Part shown: piece by piece, positions 10,164-21,504 of the stretch
How the letters are laid out: each line of letters opens with the position of its first letter
Numbering within the stretch: position 1 is the stretch's first letter
Source of the DNA: Hibiscus mutabilis
Lineage: Eukaryota > Streptophyta > Magnoliopsida > Malvales > Malvaceae
Assembly: GCA_019671005.1 (NCBI GenBank)
Contig: CM033725.1
Coordinates: 38,152,678-38,216,677 of the forward strand
DNA: 64,000 nt
Direction: 5' to 3'
Position numbers and translations under genes: made by a program
Notes under the pieces: model-generated
Database searches by the model: none
The model's input: the letters and a program-made list of their open reading frames with translations, nothing else
What the model was told of the DNA's origin: nothing

Positions 10164-12225
10164 TTAAGCCAAATAAAAATAATATTTTAACCTAAATCTC
10201 ATATTACCCAAAAGTAAAACTTACCCATCTTTTACCTCGCTCTTTTCCTTCTCACTCTTGATGAACAAAGGTTTGTTCGCATAAAATATTTTTGACTTGT
10301 TCTTGTTAGATTAGGATTAAGGTTTAACCGGTTTTATCTTCAATATCATTCGCCTGAAACTCTTCTCCCCTCTTTTGTAACCCATCTTTGCGTTTTTATT
10401 TATTTTTTGAACGAACCCTAGACCATTAAATTTCAAATCAAAATTTGAAGAAAAAATCCTTTATAACTTAGTGTTTGTTACTTCTGAAATCAAAAACCCA
10501 TCATTTGAAAGAAAAATCAAAACTTTAATAGTAGAAGAAGGAGAAGAGTGAGGTAAAAGATTGGTAACTTTTACTTTTGGGTAATATTAGATTTAGGTTA
10601 AAATATCATTTTAAATATTTTATTTTTAATTTTTAATTTTAAAAATATAATAAAAATTCTACCACGTGTCTCTTTTCAATTGGGTAACAATTTTTTTTAA
10701 AACGGCTACTAACGGTCGGGCACTTAAAATTATAACGTTTGATACTATAGACACCTATTATTAAAAAAATAGTTTAGGCACCTAAAGTTCAAAAAATGTA
10801 TACTTTGGGCACGTATTTTTCATTTAAGCCTTTATAAAAACGACCCCTATCAGTCCACGTAGCCCAAATTCGCGTCCTACCAAAAGCAAGTTTCAAACTG
10901 CGTCCTATTAAAAGCGAGTTCTATGTAAAAAAGCAAGCTAAATTAATTTTTTTCTCTCACCAACCTACTCAACACAAAACTCGTGTATTGTTAAAAGCGA
11001 GTTTCAAACTCACGTCCTACCAAAAGCGAGTTTCAAACTCGCATCTTATTAAAAGCGAGTTTTGTGTAAAAAACGTGTTAAATTATTATTTTTTACCAAC
11101 TTACTCAACACAAAACTCGTGTTTTGTTAAAAGTAAGTTTCAAATTCTGAAAATTGTCAAGTAGAAACAATGTGACACAGCGTACTATAACAGTAGATCG
11201 AAAAAAATTGTTTAGATTTAATGGTCAAAATTGGTCGAATGGCTTAATTGATTCAATTTCTTGGTACAATGGCTTAATTGATTAAATTTCTTGGGTCAAG
11301 AGCTTAATTTGTGCAAAAAAAAATTTAGGGCTTCATTGATTTTTTTTCAAAAGTTTAAGGGCTTTTTACACCCTTAAGCCAAATAAAAATAATATTTTAA
11401 CCTAAACCTAATATTACTCAAAAGTAAAACTTACCCATCTTTTACCTCGCTCTTCTCCTTCTCACTCTTGATGAACAAAGGTTTGTTTACATAAAATATT
11501 TTTGACTTATTCTTGTTAGATTATGACTAAGGTTTAACCGGTTCTATCTTCACTATCCTTCGCCTGAAACTCTTATCCCCTCTTTTGTAACCCATCTTTG
11601 CGTTTTTATTTGTTTTTTAAACAAAACCTAGACCATTAAATTTCAAATCAAATTTTGAAGAAAAAAATCCTTTATAACTTAGTGTTTGTTACTTCTGAAA
11701 TCGAAAACCCATCATTTGAAAGAAAAATCAAAACTTTAATAGTAGAAGAAGAAGAGTGAGGTAAAATATTGGTACTTTTACTTTTGGGTAATATTAGATT
11801 TAGGTTAAAATATTATTTTAAATATTTTAACTTTTAATTTTTAATTTAAAAAATATAAATAAAAAATCCTGCCACATGTCTCTTTTCGATTGGGTAACGA
11901 TTTTTTTAAAACGGCTGCTAACGGTCGGGCACTTAAAATTATAACATTTGATACTTTAGGCACCTATTATTAAAAAAATACTTTAGGCACCTAAATTTCA
12001 AAAAATTTATACTTTGTGCACTTATTTTTCATTTAAGCCTTTATAAAAACGACACCTATCAGTCCACGTAGCCCAAACTCGCGTCCTACCAAAAGCGAGT
12101 TTCAAACTCGCATCCTATTGAAAGTGAGTTTTGTGTAAAAAAAAATGTGTTAAATTATTATTTTTTCTTTTTTACCAACATACTCGACACAAAAGTCGAG
12201 TTTTATTAAAAGCAAGTTTCAAACT
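9935..12225. repeat. 1.2 kb tandem duplication (9935-11145 and 11146-12225)
   Basis: Landmarks recur at an offset of about 1211 bases: GTGACACA(A/G)CGTACT at 9961 and 11172, the right MITE arm, CTCACTCTTGATGAACAAAGG, and the right arm of the TIR element. The breakpoint at 11145/11146 joins AAGTTTCAAA to TTCTGAAAATTGTCAAG. The second copy holds only one of the two GCGAG subrepeat units of the first, so it is shorter. Confidence 0.85.
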
Positions 12226-12245
12226 CGCGTTCTATAAAAAGCGAG
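10860..12245. repeat. about 135-base subrepeats with a 17-base palindrome
   Basis: Three units (near 10871, 11010 and 12082) share CGTCCTACCAAAAGCGAG, CAACACAAAACTCGTGT and GTGTTAAATTATTA. The palindrome GCGAGTTTCAAACTCGC is perfect at 11026-11042 and 12095-12111 and degraded elsewhere. Confidence 0.7.
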
Positions 12246-12711
12246 TTCGCCTTATATAGACTAAAAGGAGATCATTTTTCTAAATAATCGAGTTTAAAGT
12301 CATTTTCTAATTAATTATTTAAAAAAGATATATTCATTTAAAATTGCATGCATGTGTATATTCAAATCCGTTAAAATTTAGATGACAAGTTTCAAATCCA
12401 CTTGAAAAGCAAACATTTACTTTGTTCCGTAATCCGGATATTTAGACCTACATAAATAATGCAGATTTAGATAATTAATATCTAAAGGTATGCATCAGTA
12501 TTCGCAGAGGATAACAATTCTAATATCCAAATATAAATATCATTCGAACCCACCAAATTTGGATTCATGAAAAATAATTTTAAATATGCAAACCCACAAT
12601 CTGAATCGTGATGGTAGTCTATGAAGCAAGGGTACGACATAGGGATACTATCTCACGTAGTTGATACGTCCTCATACTCAGGACGGTTTAGATACATGTT
12701 GGGATGTCATA
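12246..12711. other. AT-rich intergenic sequence
   Basis: No gene, repeat or RNA feature could be supported here apart from the target duplication ATGTCATA at 12704-12711 that belongs to the next element. Confidence 0.5.
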
Positions 12712-13093
12712 TAGGGCCGTAAACGAATCAAGCGTTCAACGAACTATTCGTGAAACCTTCGGCGGAAGGTTCGTTTATTTATTAAATGAACGAGCATGGC
12801 CAAGATTTTATGTTCTTTTAATTAAATGAACGAACACGAACAAAGAGTTCGTTCGTTCATTTACGTTCGTGAGCATTCAGTAATCCGTTCATTTATATTC
12901 GTCCGTTTAAATTTATTCACATATATCTATTTATATTTATTATTTTTTATAACAAAAGTATTATATTTTTAAAAAATTAAATTTATTCACATATGTTCAT
13001 TTGTTTATGTTTGTTTAAATTTATTCATATATGTCATTTTATGTTCATTCGTTTTTGTTCGTTTACGTTCGATTATCATTTAAATGAACGAAC
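12712..13093. mobile_element. hAT-like MITE, left half (continues at 22831-22956)
   Basis: The unit starts TAGGGCCGTAAACGAATC and its partner ends ...TTACAGGCCTA, together the TAGGGC-GTAAACGA terminus common to plant hAT MITEs. Flanks ATGTCATA (12704-12711) and ATGTCCCA (22957-22964) agree at 6 of 8 bases, as expected for an 8-bp hAT target duplication. The body consists of many GAACGAAC/GTTCGTTC words. It is cut at 13093 by the Copia insertion. Confidence 0.65.
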
Positions 13094-14038
13094 TGTTGGA
13101 CAAAAACAAGGTTAATCCGAAATAATTAAAATAATAAATCGAATAAAATAACTAAAATAAACGAAATAAACACAAGACAGTTTAATTCAAAATTCCGTTA
13201 CGAAATAACCAGAAAGTAATGGCTGAGGCTTGCAGTAAAGCAGTTTCCTTAAGACAGATTCGACCGCTCTTCGGTGCTAGAGATCTTCGGTCGTCGGTCT
13301 CCCAAGATACAACAACAGATGATTATCTTCAGCAGCACAACTGAGTAATTACGAACGAACTCGAGCCTTCGACTATCACCAAAATAACGCAGTTTTTCCG
13401 AGAGAGAAAGCTGTTGAAAATTGTGTGTTTTTGTATATGTTTTAAAACTGAAGAGAGGCTATGTATTTATAAGGGAAATTAGGTTAAACGTGACTAAAAA
13501 ATATTTCGATTTTGTTCTCTATCAAATATTTGCGTGAACTGCAAGCATAAATTCAAATCCAAAAATATCCCTTTAATTTCGGGATAATATGCTTTTCACA
13601 AAAGGAAAAAATTAATTCGAAGTGGTAAAATATCTGCAGGTCCATGCAGGGCCCGACCGGTTTGGACATTCGCGTTATCCACGTCATACGGGTGCGCCCC
13701 AACCCGAATGGGATTGGATTCGCACCTCCTGTGCGCGAGGCACAGGTTCAACTCAAGTCATTCAACGACCACAAAGTGAGTAAGTATATATAGACACTTC
13801 CCAGTCCATTTATCCTATCAATGTGGGATTGGGGGTTTCCATTTCCTTTTCTCAATTCACACCTCCTTACTTTAAGCATCAATTTCTCATTCATTACTCA
13901 TCCATTTTAAGCATATGAGATACCGTTGTAAAGGTCTCATAGAGTAGAATAAGATCCAATCGAATTCTTATTCGAATCTCCACCTTTACCCATTCAAAAT
14001 ATAGCTCAAAGTTACTATTTTATCACGTTTTTCCAGCA
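13094..14038 (-). repeat. 3' LTR of the Copia element
   Basis: TG..CA ends, 945 bases. The first 100 bases differ from the other LTR at about six positions, suggesting an old insertion. Confidence 0.92.
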
Positions 14039-14053
14039 ATCCCCCACATGAAT
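14039..14053 (-). other. polypurine tract of the Copia element
   Basis: The plus strand reads ATCCCCCACATGAAT immediately after the LTR, i.e. ATGTGGGGGAT on the element's own strand. This is the standard Copia plus-strand priming site. Confidence 0.85.
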
Positions 14054-14598
14054 AAAATTGATGCATTTTATCAAAACATTTTGACTTGATGTGATGATAG
14101 TTTCTACGATTGATAGTTGCATAGGATAGGTAGGTTTCCTCTTTTGAACCTTCCCTTGTGAAAGTATATTTAATTTGCTAGCTATCTAGTAGACGTGATG
14201 TCCTTAAACTATTTAGCCGTTTGTGTAAACGATGATATACTCCACACAACTACCTTTTAGACACGAGTTTTGTCCTCATGGTTATGTCCATATGGCCGTG
14301 GACATTGCCTGGTTCTGCAAGAGTTTGAGAGAACTATGCCCAAATAGTCTCTTTGAAGCGGCCCTTCTTCACTCTCACATAGGTGACTTATGTTGTTTGG
14401 CTCACCAAAGCACACAATGGCCATTAAAAGCTTTTCTTAGCATGTTCTGTTTTTAGTCACTGTTTACATCATATGAATAAAATTGGGAGAATAACCCCCC
14501 ACAGTGACCGCATAAGGTCTATGCAATTAGGTTGTCCCTTTGAACCTAGATCTTGGGATCTCCAGTCAAATAGGTAGGGTTTTCCTTCACATAGAGCC

Positions 14599-15323
14599 TT
14601 AATTTTTCTTGAACTTTAGTCTCATTCCTTTCAATGTTTTCTCAACTTGATCTCGATTTAACCATTTGGTTAGCGGATCCGCAACCTTATCCTTTGATTT
14701 TACATAATCAACAGAGGTAAATCTATTTGAGATCAGTTGTCTAAAAGTGTTATGTCGACGACACATATGTCTCGACTTACCGTTATACATACAATTATGT
14801 TCCCTAGCAATCGTTGCTTGGTTATCGCAGTATATACATACTGTGGGCACAGGTTTTGGCTATTCAGGAATATCTTCAAGAAATTGTCTAAGTCATTCGG
14901 CCTCTTCTCTAGATTTATCTAGAGCAACAAACTCAGATTCCATCGTGGATCTGGTTATGGTTGTTTGTCTTGAGGATTTCCATGATACGGCTCATCCTCC
15001 CAAGGTGAAGACATATCCACTTGTGCCCTTGGTATCTTGAATATCAAATATCCAATTGGGATCGGAGTATCCTTCCAACACAGCAAGATCTCTAGAATAA
15101 TGCAATTCGTAGTCTCGAGTATATATAAGATATCTTAGTATCCTCACAATTGCTTTCCAGAGTTTTTCACTTGGATTGCTTGTAAATCTACTTAAACTGC
15201 TCACAGTAAAAGCAATATCCAGTCTAGTACAGCTCATAAGGTACATAAGACTGCCTATGACCCTTGTATATTCCACTTGGTCAACACATTAGTCTTTGTT
15301 TTTAGACAAATATTGGCATGTGT
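14599..15323 (-). pseudogene. Copia RNase H domain
   Basis: The two minus-strand pieces 15276-14992 and 14850-14599 cover the C-terminal pol region. The first has YTRVIGSLMYLMSCTRLDIAF and later LRYLIYTRDYELHYS, HYSRDLAVLEGYSD. The second has IYCDNQATIAREHN (catalytic D of CDNQ), then SRHMCRRHNTFRQLI and VDYVKSKDKVADPLTKWLNR, the usual end of Copia pol. The segment between them is frame-shifted and a stop lies near 15295. In the family this domain removes RNA from the RNA-DNA hybrid. It was split from the reverse transcriptase by the solo LTR at 15324-16809. Confidence 0.85.
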
Positions 15324-16809
15324 TGTTGGAGTATGCCAAAAGACCAATTATGAGATGGTTGTAAAAGACATACTTATTTTATATTGTTTATTAATAAGAA
15401 GTCATTATTATTATTTCAGTCTTATTATGTGTATCTATAAATAAACTGAATTATAATAAAGTCCTTAGAATAATATAGTTATTCTTGAATGTCCTTAGTC
15501 GAGAATTATTGTGGGTTTGAACAACAATAATGTATTAAGACTAATATGTAGTTGATTGATGACAAAGTGTTGTGATTGACATGGAGATGTCAAAATTAAT
15601 ACATAAGTATTTGTTAGGGAACAACATACTGGACTGACCCGCTGTGAGCATATTTCTTGGATTATTATGTGACAGTCACAACATTGCTCATGGTGATAAC
15701 TACATGTATGATCCTCAGACTTGAGATCATCATTATTTCAACATCGTGAGTGACATATTTTGATACGGTCAAACGTGTGTCGTAACTGACTACACTATAA
15801 AGACTGATATTGGATATGTCACAATCCATGTAGCGAAATATGGTTGATCAAGATAGGATTTGTCCCTCCTACATAATAGGAGTAATATCATAGGCCATTT
15901 GATTGAGTGAAACTAGAAAATACATGGCCATGCTCGAATAAATTGATATGGGATATCATAGTTATTCGTTTATAATAGTCTACTCAACATATCAAGAAAC
16001 ATTAGATGGACTATGCAAGTGTGACTAATCCATGACTTGTGTCTGATCTTGATATGAAGACAAAAGGATGAAATACATAAAAGACGTTAATCATGTAAAA
16101 AAGGTTAAATCGAACCACGATTTCATGTAACTTAGGTAGCAATGATGTATTGCTAGATGTCACTCATTGATTGTAATGTTAGAATTGTTCTGGATATTAC
16201 TGCTAACGTTGCATGAACCTACAAGGGTCACACCCTATGATTGAAACGAACAAATATCGACTAGATTGCATGTGTACAAACTTGTTGTACACGTAATTAG
16301 TGAGAAACCGAAATTGTTATATTATGGATAATTTTGTTTATATATATATGTTAATATTTGATAAGTTATTGTAATTATCAAATACTATTAATATATATAT
16401 ATATATAAGAAACCTAATTAAAGTAGAATTAGATTCTACATATTTAATTTGGTTAAATATATTGTATATTTAAAGAATCTAAATTTAATTAGAATTAGAT
16501 TTTTGAATGCTATATAAAGGCATAAGGTTTAGCAGCCAAAATATGCCTTTTTCGAAAATCATCTTTAACAGTTAGAGAAGAGAAAAATTATTTGTTTTAT
16601 TCGGGTGGATTGCGTAGAGGTCATAACGTTGCTGTGATGACTCGGATTTGATTTGAATTCTCCTATGCTCGCTGCGGAATTCCAGATTGGTTGAGGTAAT
16701 GTTTTTTATCCTTTATCACCCCGAATTCGTCTCTTGTACATGGATCACTGGTGGATTACGTCGGATAATTTTTTCGCTGCGCCACGGGGTGTACTGGTGT
16801 TTCCCAATA
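15324..16809 (+). mobile_element. solo LTR inserted in Copia pol
   Basis: The sequence starts TGTTGGAGTATGCC and ends GTGTTTCCCAATA (CA worn to TA). Flanking five bases TGTGT and TGTTT nearly match. Both sides continue the Copia reading (KTPIET... / ...CQYLSKNKD), so the 1486 bases are foreign to it. A plus-strand TATA box TATATAAAGG at 16511-16520 followed by a purine-rich leader fits U3-R-U5 order. No internal region remains, as after LTR-LTR recombination. Confidence 0.7.
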
Positions 16810-17532
16810 TGTTTCTATTGGAGTTTTGGCTATGCCAAAATCATCCCTGCCAAACTTCTCAAGGATTTTATCCACATAGTGTGACTGGGTCAATATGAGA
16901 CCTTCAGATGACCGTTTGATTTGAATCTCCAAAATTGTATCGGCCAGCCCCATATCCTTCATATCAAATCTCGAATTTAACATGTTTTTGGTACGTTTTA
17001 CCATTTCATCATTTCTTCCAACAATGAGTATGTCATCAACATACAAACATAGGATGACATATCCAATGTCTATAGTTTTGACATATACACACTTGTCACA
17101 CTCGTTTATTTTGCAGCCGTTTGTCATCATGACACTATCGAACTTCTCATGCCACTGTTTTGGTGCTTGTTTAAGTCCATACAAAGACTTCACCAATCTA
17201 CATACTTTTCTTTCTTGACCTAAAACTACATGACCCTCAAGTTGTTCCATGTATATTTCTTCATCAAGATCTCTATTAAGAAAAACTGTCTTAACATCCA
17301 TTTGGTGTACTTCCAAATTCCACAAGGTGGCAATTGCAAGTATCATCCTTATAAAAGTTATCCTTGATATAGGAGAGTATGTATCAAAATAGTTAAGGCC
17401 TTCCTTTTGTCGGTAACCTTTTATTACCAATATGGCCTTGTACTTATCAATTGTCTCATCTGCTTTTATTTTCCGTTTGAAAATCCATTTAGAACTTAGT
17501 GGTTTAATTCCCGGAGGAAGATCCACTAGTTC
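16810..17532 (-). pseudogene. Copia reverse transcriptase
   Basis: The minus-strand frame begins at LVDLPPGIKPLSSKWIFKRK, the conserved entry of Copia RT. It then has DKYKAILVIKGYRQKEGLNY, VHQMDVKTVFLNRDLDEEIY (first catalytic D), KSLYGLKQAPKQWHEKFD and the catalytic YVDDILIVG. Nearly the whole RVT_2 domain is open. A longer open frame up to 17592 gains an artificial N-terminus from the neighbouring LTR at 17533, whose sequence is shared with the frame at 19128, so it is not a real start. The C-terminus is cut by the solo LTR. The upstream pol part lies beyond the second insertion at 19951. Confidence 0.9.
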
Positions 17533-18415
17533 TGATAGAGTAGCGCAAATTCGAATAAAGAGAAAAACAAAACAAACCAAAATAAAGAACAAATCTAAAA
17601 ATTCAGATTTGCTTATGGTGGTGGCGTCAATGGAGGAAGCTTGAATATGTGGAGATGGCGTGATGAATTGATAGTTGTCCTTGGCACCCTCTTAGATGCA
17701 ATTATCTAAGCAAGCAACCTCAAGCGGCTCTAACCCATCCTCCCAAACGCTTTTGTATGGGCAAGCAGAAGTGTGAAGATCCTCAACTACAAATCCCGGA
17801 GAACTTGAAAATCGATTTGCTTCTAAAACACAAGATAATGTTATTGCAAGTTGGAACTCAAAAGAGAATTTTATTTAATCATTCAAATCTGAATTACAAT
17901 GTGGGTGAAGCCTCCTTTATATAGGCCATGGAGAAGTTCTAATCCTACTAAACTTAAGAATTAAATACAATAAATAAATGCTAAAATCTAATCTCCTAAT
18001 TAGATAAGTAGCTTTTAATAATAAATAAATGCTAAAAATAAAATCCTAATTAAATAAATCTGATCCTAATAGATATTGCAGAATCCTATATTGATTTAAA
18101 TTACAAATAATCAAATAAAATCTTGAAAATTCGTAATTATCCAAAAATCTAGTATTAATCTCGTATAGGAATTTCTGCATGCGCTGTCTTCGCTAAAATA
18201 GACGTATCTTGAGATCCAAATGTCCGATTGAGGCGTTTCAAGATGCGTTGGAAAGCTAATTTGCAGACGGACAAGTTTTAAGAAGACATGTTGACCCATA
18301 AATGCCTGGATCCCATCCAAAAATGCTTTTCAAGTTGACTGATGTTTTTGACTTGCAAAGCAGTTTCAACTTCTTTTCCAAGATGATTATTTTGACCCTT
18401 CTCATGCTCGTATCA
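17533..18415 (-). repeat. 3' LTR of the compact element
   Basis: TG..CA boundaries; near-identical to 19069-19950. TTTATATAGG at 17919 sits in a TATA-like context of a promoter reading leftwards or rightwards; the orientation is uncertain. Confidence 0.9.
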
Positions 18416-18483
18416 TTCCCCCACTCCTCAAAAAGATTCGCCCTCGAATCTAGAACGGTAAATGGAGGAAGTTCATCAAAGTA

Positions 18484-19038
18484 TCATAGAAGATAAGACG
18501 TCTTGAAGGATCCTTTTGCAGAGTCTCTTTTTGCAATGCAATTTATAAGTTCCTTCTCATTGGGATCATCACGATTGTTCTTTTGGTCGCAAAGTAACTC
18601 ATTCTCATCTTCAAAATTTTTATTAATGCTAAAAGAGGAATAAGAATAAATAGAATTCTGAAAACATTCAATGATACCTTTTGATTGTAAGGTACCTTCA
18701 TCGGTGTTTGTCGTTTGATGATCATCTTGAATCAGAATAGTAGGTTCGTCACTGGAAACAAACACACTACTTATAATTTCTTCCTCATCAATAGGTAAGG
18801 TTAAACTCTCGATGGTATCTTCTTCCTCATGTTCTTTAGAAGAACAAATTTCTTGATCATGCTCTGGATCACGGATTTCAATATCATTAGAAGACATGAA
18901 TTCAAACAACATATCTCTCAAAAAAATTTCTTGAAAATAAAACTTATCTGGACAATCATACCCTGAATGATCTAGTCGACAACAATAATGACATCGAGTC
19001 CCCAAAAGGGTAAAATCCAATACGTTGCTCAATGACAT
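18484..19038 (-). CDS. 184-residue CCHC zinc-knuckle protein of the compact element
   Basis: Start chosen at the ATG at 19038 (MSLSNVLDF), the first inside the internal region. A longer open frame reaches 19128 but its first 20 residues come from the LTR and the next ten from the primer site. Residues 17-30 are CHYCCRLDHSGYDC, a perfect C-X2-C-X4-H-X4-C knuckle as in retroviral-type Gag nucleocapsid. After it the protein is very acidic (runs such as KEHEEEDTIESL, DEEEIIS, EDENELL) and ends basic. No capsid, protease, integrase or RT signature is visible. It probably binds the element RNA or an autonomous partner's Gag; that role is inference. No disabling stop is seen. Confidence 0.8.
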   Translation of the reverse strand: MSLSNVLDFTLLGTRCHYCCRLDHSGYDCPDKFYFQEIFLRDMLFEFMSSNDIEIRDPEHDQEICSSKEHEEEDTIESLTLPIDEEEIISSVFVSSDEPTILIQDDHQTTNTDEGTLQSKGIIECFQNSIYSYSSFSINKNFEDENELLCDQKNNRDDPNEKELINCIAKRDSAKGSFKTSYLL

Positions 19039-19053
19039 CCTCAAGAACGACCT

Positions 19054-19068
19054 GAATCTGATACCAAA
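19054..19068 (-). other. primer binding site of the compact element
   Basis: Minus strand TTTGGTATCAGATTC immediately inside the 5' LTR resembles the tRNA-iMet primer site TGGTATCAGAGC. Confidence 0.8.
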
Positions 19069-19950
19069 TGATAGAGTAGCGCAAATTCGAATAAAGAGAA
19101 AAACAAAACAAACCAAAATAAAGAACAAATCTAAAAATTCAGATTTGCTTATGGTGGTGGCATCAATGGATGAAGCTTGAATATGTGGAGATGGCGTGAT
19201 AAATTGATAGTTGTCCTCGGCACCCTCTTAGATGCAATTATCTAAGCAAGCAACCTCAAGCGGCTCTAACCCACCCTCCCAAACGTTTTTGTATGGGCAA
19301 GCAGGAGTGTGAAGATCCTCAACAACAAATCTCGGAGAACTTGAAAATCGATTTGCTTCTAAAACACAAGATAATGTTCTTGCAAGTTGGAACTCAAAAG
19401 AGAATTTTATTTAATCATTCAAATCTGAATTACAATGTAGGTGAAGCCTCCTTTATATAGGCCATGGATAAGTTCTAATCCTACTAAACTTAGGAATTAA
19501 ATACAATAAATAAATGCTAAAATCTAATCTCCTAATTAGATAAGTAACTTCTAATAATAAATAAATGCTAAAAATAAAATCCTAATTAAATAAATCTGAT
19601 CCTAAAAGATATTGCAGAATCCTATATTGATTTAAATTACAAATAATCAAATAAAATCTTGAAAATTCGTAATTATCCAAAAATCTCGTATTAATCCCGT
19701 ATAGGAATTTATGCATGCGCTGTCTTCGTTAAAATAGACGTATCTTGAGATCCAGATGTCCGATTGAGGCGCTTCAGGATGCGTTGGAAAGCTAAATTGC
19801 AGTCGGACAAGTTTTAAGAGACGTGTTGACCCATAAATGCCTGGATCCCATCTAAAAATGCTTCGCAAGTTGACTGATGTTTCTGACTTGCAAAGCAGTT
19901 TCAACTTCTTTTCCAAGATGATTATTTTGACCCCTCTCATGCTCGTATCA
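19069..19950 (-). repeat. 5' LTR of the compact element
   Basis: 882 bases with the same TG..CA ends as the left copy, followed by target duplication AGTTC. Confidence 0.9.
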
Positions 19951-20410
19951 AGTTCCCACGTATGGTTTGCAGGATGGAGTCAATTTCACTCTTAATGGCA
20001 TCATTCCATAAGGTGCCCTCAGATGATCGTATAGCATCATTATATGTTTGAGGTTTAGCCTCTAGCATAAAGGTTAGAAAATATGATCCAAATGATCTTT
20101 CTATCCTTGATCGTTTACTTCTTTGTTGCTCTATTTGAAGCTCACTCCCTTGTTGATCTTCTGTGTTATCTTTATAGATAGTCTCTAAAGTTCGTTTCGT
20201 TGAACTTTGATAAATTCCTCTATCTTTGCAAGGGAATATATTTTCAAAGAAAGATGCATTCTTTGATTCCATTACCGTGTTCTTTTGAATCTCAATATTC
20301 CTTGATTCATACACAAGAAATTGATAGGCATTGCTATATTCTGCATAGCCTATGAAAATACAATACACAATTTTTGAACATATCTTCATTTGTTTTGGTA
20401 ATGGTGCCAT
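19951..20410 (-). pseudogene. Copia pol linker between integrase and RT
   Basis: The frame contains MKICSKIVYCIFIGYAEYSN and YQFLVYESRNIEIQKNTVM, the usual post-integrase region of Copia pol. It then has a charged linker and ends EGTLWNDAIKSEIDSILQT, the lead-in to RT. The last codons are shifted by one missing base relative to the RT frame that resumes beyond 17532, so the gene was already broken independent of the insertion. N- and C-terminal residues at the open frame edges are not authentic. Confidence 0.8.
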
Positions 20411-20555
20411 TACCTTGGCAAGACACCCCCCACATTTTCAAATGTTGGTAGGAAGGTTTCGACCTTTCTATAACTCATATGGTGTCTTATCCTTTCTCTT
20501 TCGGGGAACCTTATTTAAAAGTAATCAGCTGAAAGGACTGTTTCCCCCACATGTT

Positions 20556-21017
20556 CTATGATAATCCTGAACTTTCCAGCAGGGCGTTCATCATTTCCTT
20601 TATAGTCCAATTTTTTCGTTCGGCTATTCCATTGGATTGGGGAGAGTAATGTGGTATTACTTCGTAAATAATACCATGTTGTGAACAGTATTCACCAAAT
20701 AGTTCTACGTATTCACCACCATGATCACTTCTTACCATCTTAATCCTTCTGTTAAGTTGATTTTCAACTTTTTGCTTATAGAGTTTAAATTTCTTTATAG
20801 CTTAATCTTTGTTCTTAAGGAAATATACATAGCAATATTTCGTGCTATCATCAATGAAGGTAATAAAATATTTATTCCCTCCTCTAGTTTGGACAAATTT
20901 TAAGTCACAAACGTCGCTATGTATTAGATCAAGTGGTTCTGTTCTTCTTTCAATGGTTTGAAATGAAGACCTTGTTAATTTTGTTTCAACGCATGTTTCA
21001 CATTTTTTTATAATCAA
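20556..21017 (-). pseudogene. Copia integrase
   Basis: Two minus-strand pieces. 21017-20802 has CETCVETKLTRSSF, the CX2C of the zinc-binding HHCC motif, and then LDLIHSDVCDL (first catalytic D) and FITFIDDSTKYCYVYFLKNK. 20738-20556 has MVRSDHGGEYVELFGEYC (second D region) and PQSNGIAERKNWTIKEMM (catalytic E region). The D,D-35-E set can therefore be traced, with a frame break between the pieces. It would insert the element's DNA copy if intact. Confidence 0.88.
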
Positions 21018-21504
21018 TATGAAATGAAGGGATATGTTCCAAGTTAATTAATCTCCATAAAGTATCATAATTAACATGTCCGAGTGTACCATGACATAAA
21101 TTTAAAGACTCAATCATATAAACAGAAGAAGAAGAAGAAACATTCTTATTCATGCTTTTTGATTTTATAGAGATTGCATTGAGTTTCCACATTCCATTCA
21201 ATACATATCCTCTACCCACATACATTCCCCCTTTAGACAGAACTAATTTTTTAGATTCAAAAACCATTCTGAACCCATGGACATTTAATAGTGTTCCAGA
21301 TACAAGATTTTTCCGTATATTAGGTACATACAACACATTCCGTAGTTTGACTTCTTTGCTGGAGGTCATCTTCAAGGCTACAATTCCCTTCCCTTTGATC
21401 TTGGAAATCGCAGCATTTCCCATGTAAAGCTTCTCCTCATTGTCGTTAGGTATAATCTCGGCAAAGAAATTCTCGTCACAACAGATATGACGTGTGGCTC
21501 CCAT
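20998..21504 (-). pseudogene. Copia protease C-terminus and GAG-pre-integrase domain
   Basis: The frame opens at MGATRHICCDENFF. This corresponds to the protease active site region (family LDTGATRH), where T of DTG is changed to M and a stop lies four codons upstream. RNVLYVPNIRKNLVSGTLLN follows, then the pre-integrase segment LCHGTLGHVNYDTLWRLI with the H..H residues of the integrase zinc motif. It overlaps the integrase reading in another frame at 20998-21017. Confidence 0.85.

Larger units (their letters stand above)
6666..10840. mobile_element. long-TIR DNA element (MULE-like), split by two insertions
   Basis: The left arm (6666-6823 plus 9567-9619 plus about 10168-10255) is the inverse complement of the right arm (about 10530-10840). 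Both carry the phrases AAATAAGTG(C/T)CCAAAGTATAC, TTTAGGTGCCTAAA and GCCGTT..AACGG..GTTACCCAAT. Arms of about 300 bases and no visible transposase suggest a non-autonomous Mutator-like or foldback element. Removing the insertions at 6824-9562 and 9620-10163 leaves a unit of about 0.9 kb. A related element sits at 23341-24335. Confidence 0.6.
17533..19950 (-). mobile_element. compact non-autonomous LTR retrotransposon (TR-GAG/TRIM-like)
   Basis: LTRs of 883 and 882 bases flank only 653 internal bases. Both LTRs start TGATAGAGTAGCGCAAATTC and end CTCATGCTCGTATCA. The target duplication AGTTC is perfect (17528-17532, 19951-19955). Next to the right LTR the minus strand reads TTTGGTATCAGATTC, a tRNA-iMet primer site; next to the left LTR it reads GAGGAGTGGGGGAA, a polypurine tract. 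LTRs differ by about 2-3% over the part compared, so it is younger than its Copia host. One small ORF is present and no pol, so it must be mobilised in trans. Confidence 0.9.

Noticed and set aside
16756..17592. A 278-residue RT frame starting MFFILVCFVFLF
   Set aside because: The first 20 residues are LTR sequence shared with the frame ending at 19128; the RT reading is artificially extended into the inserted element.
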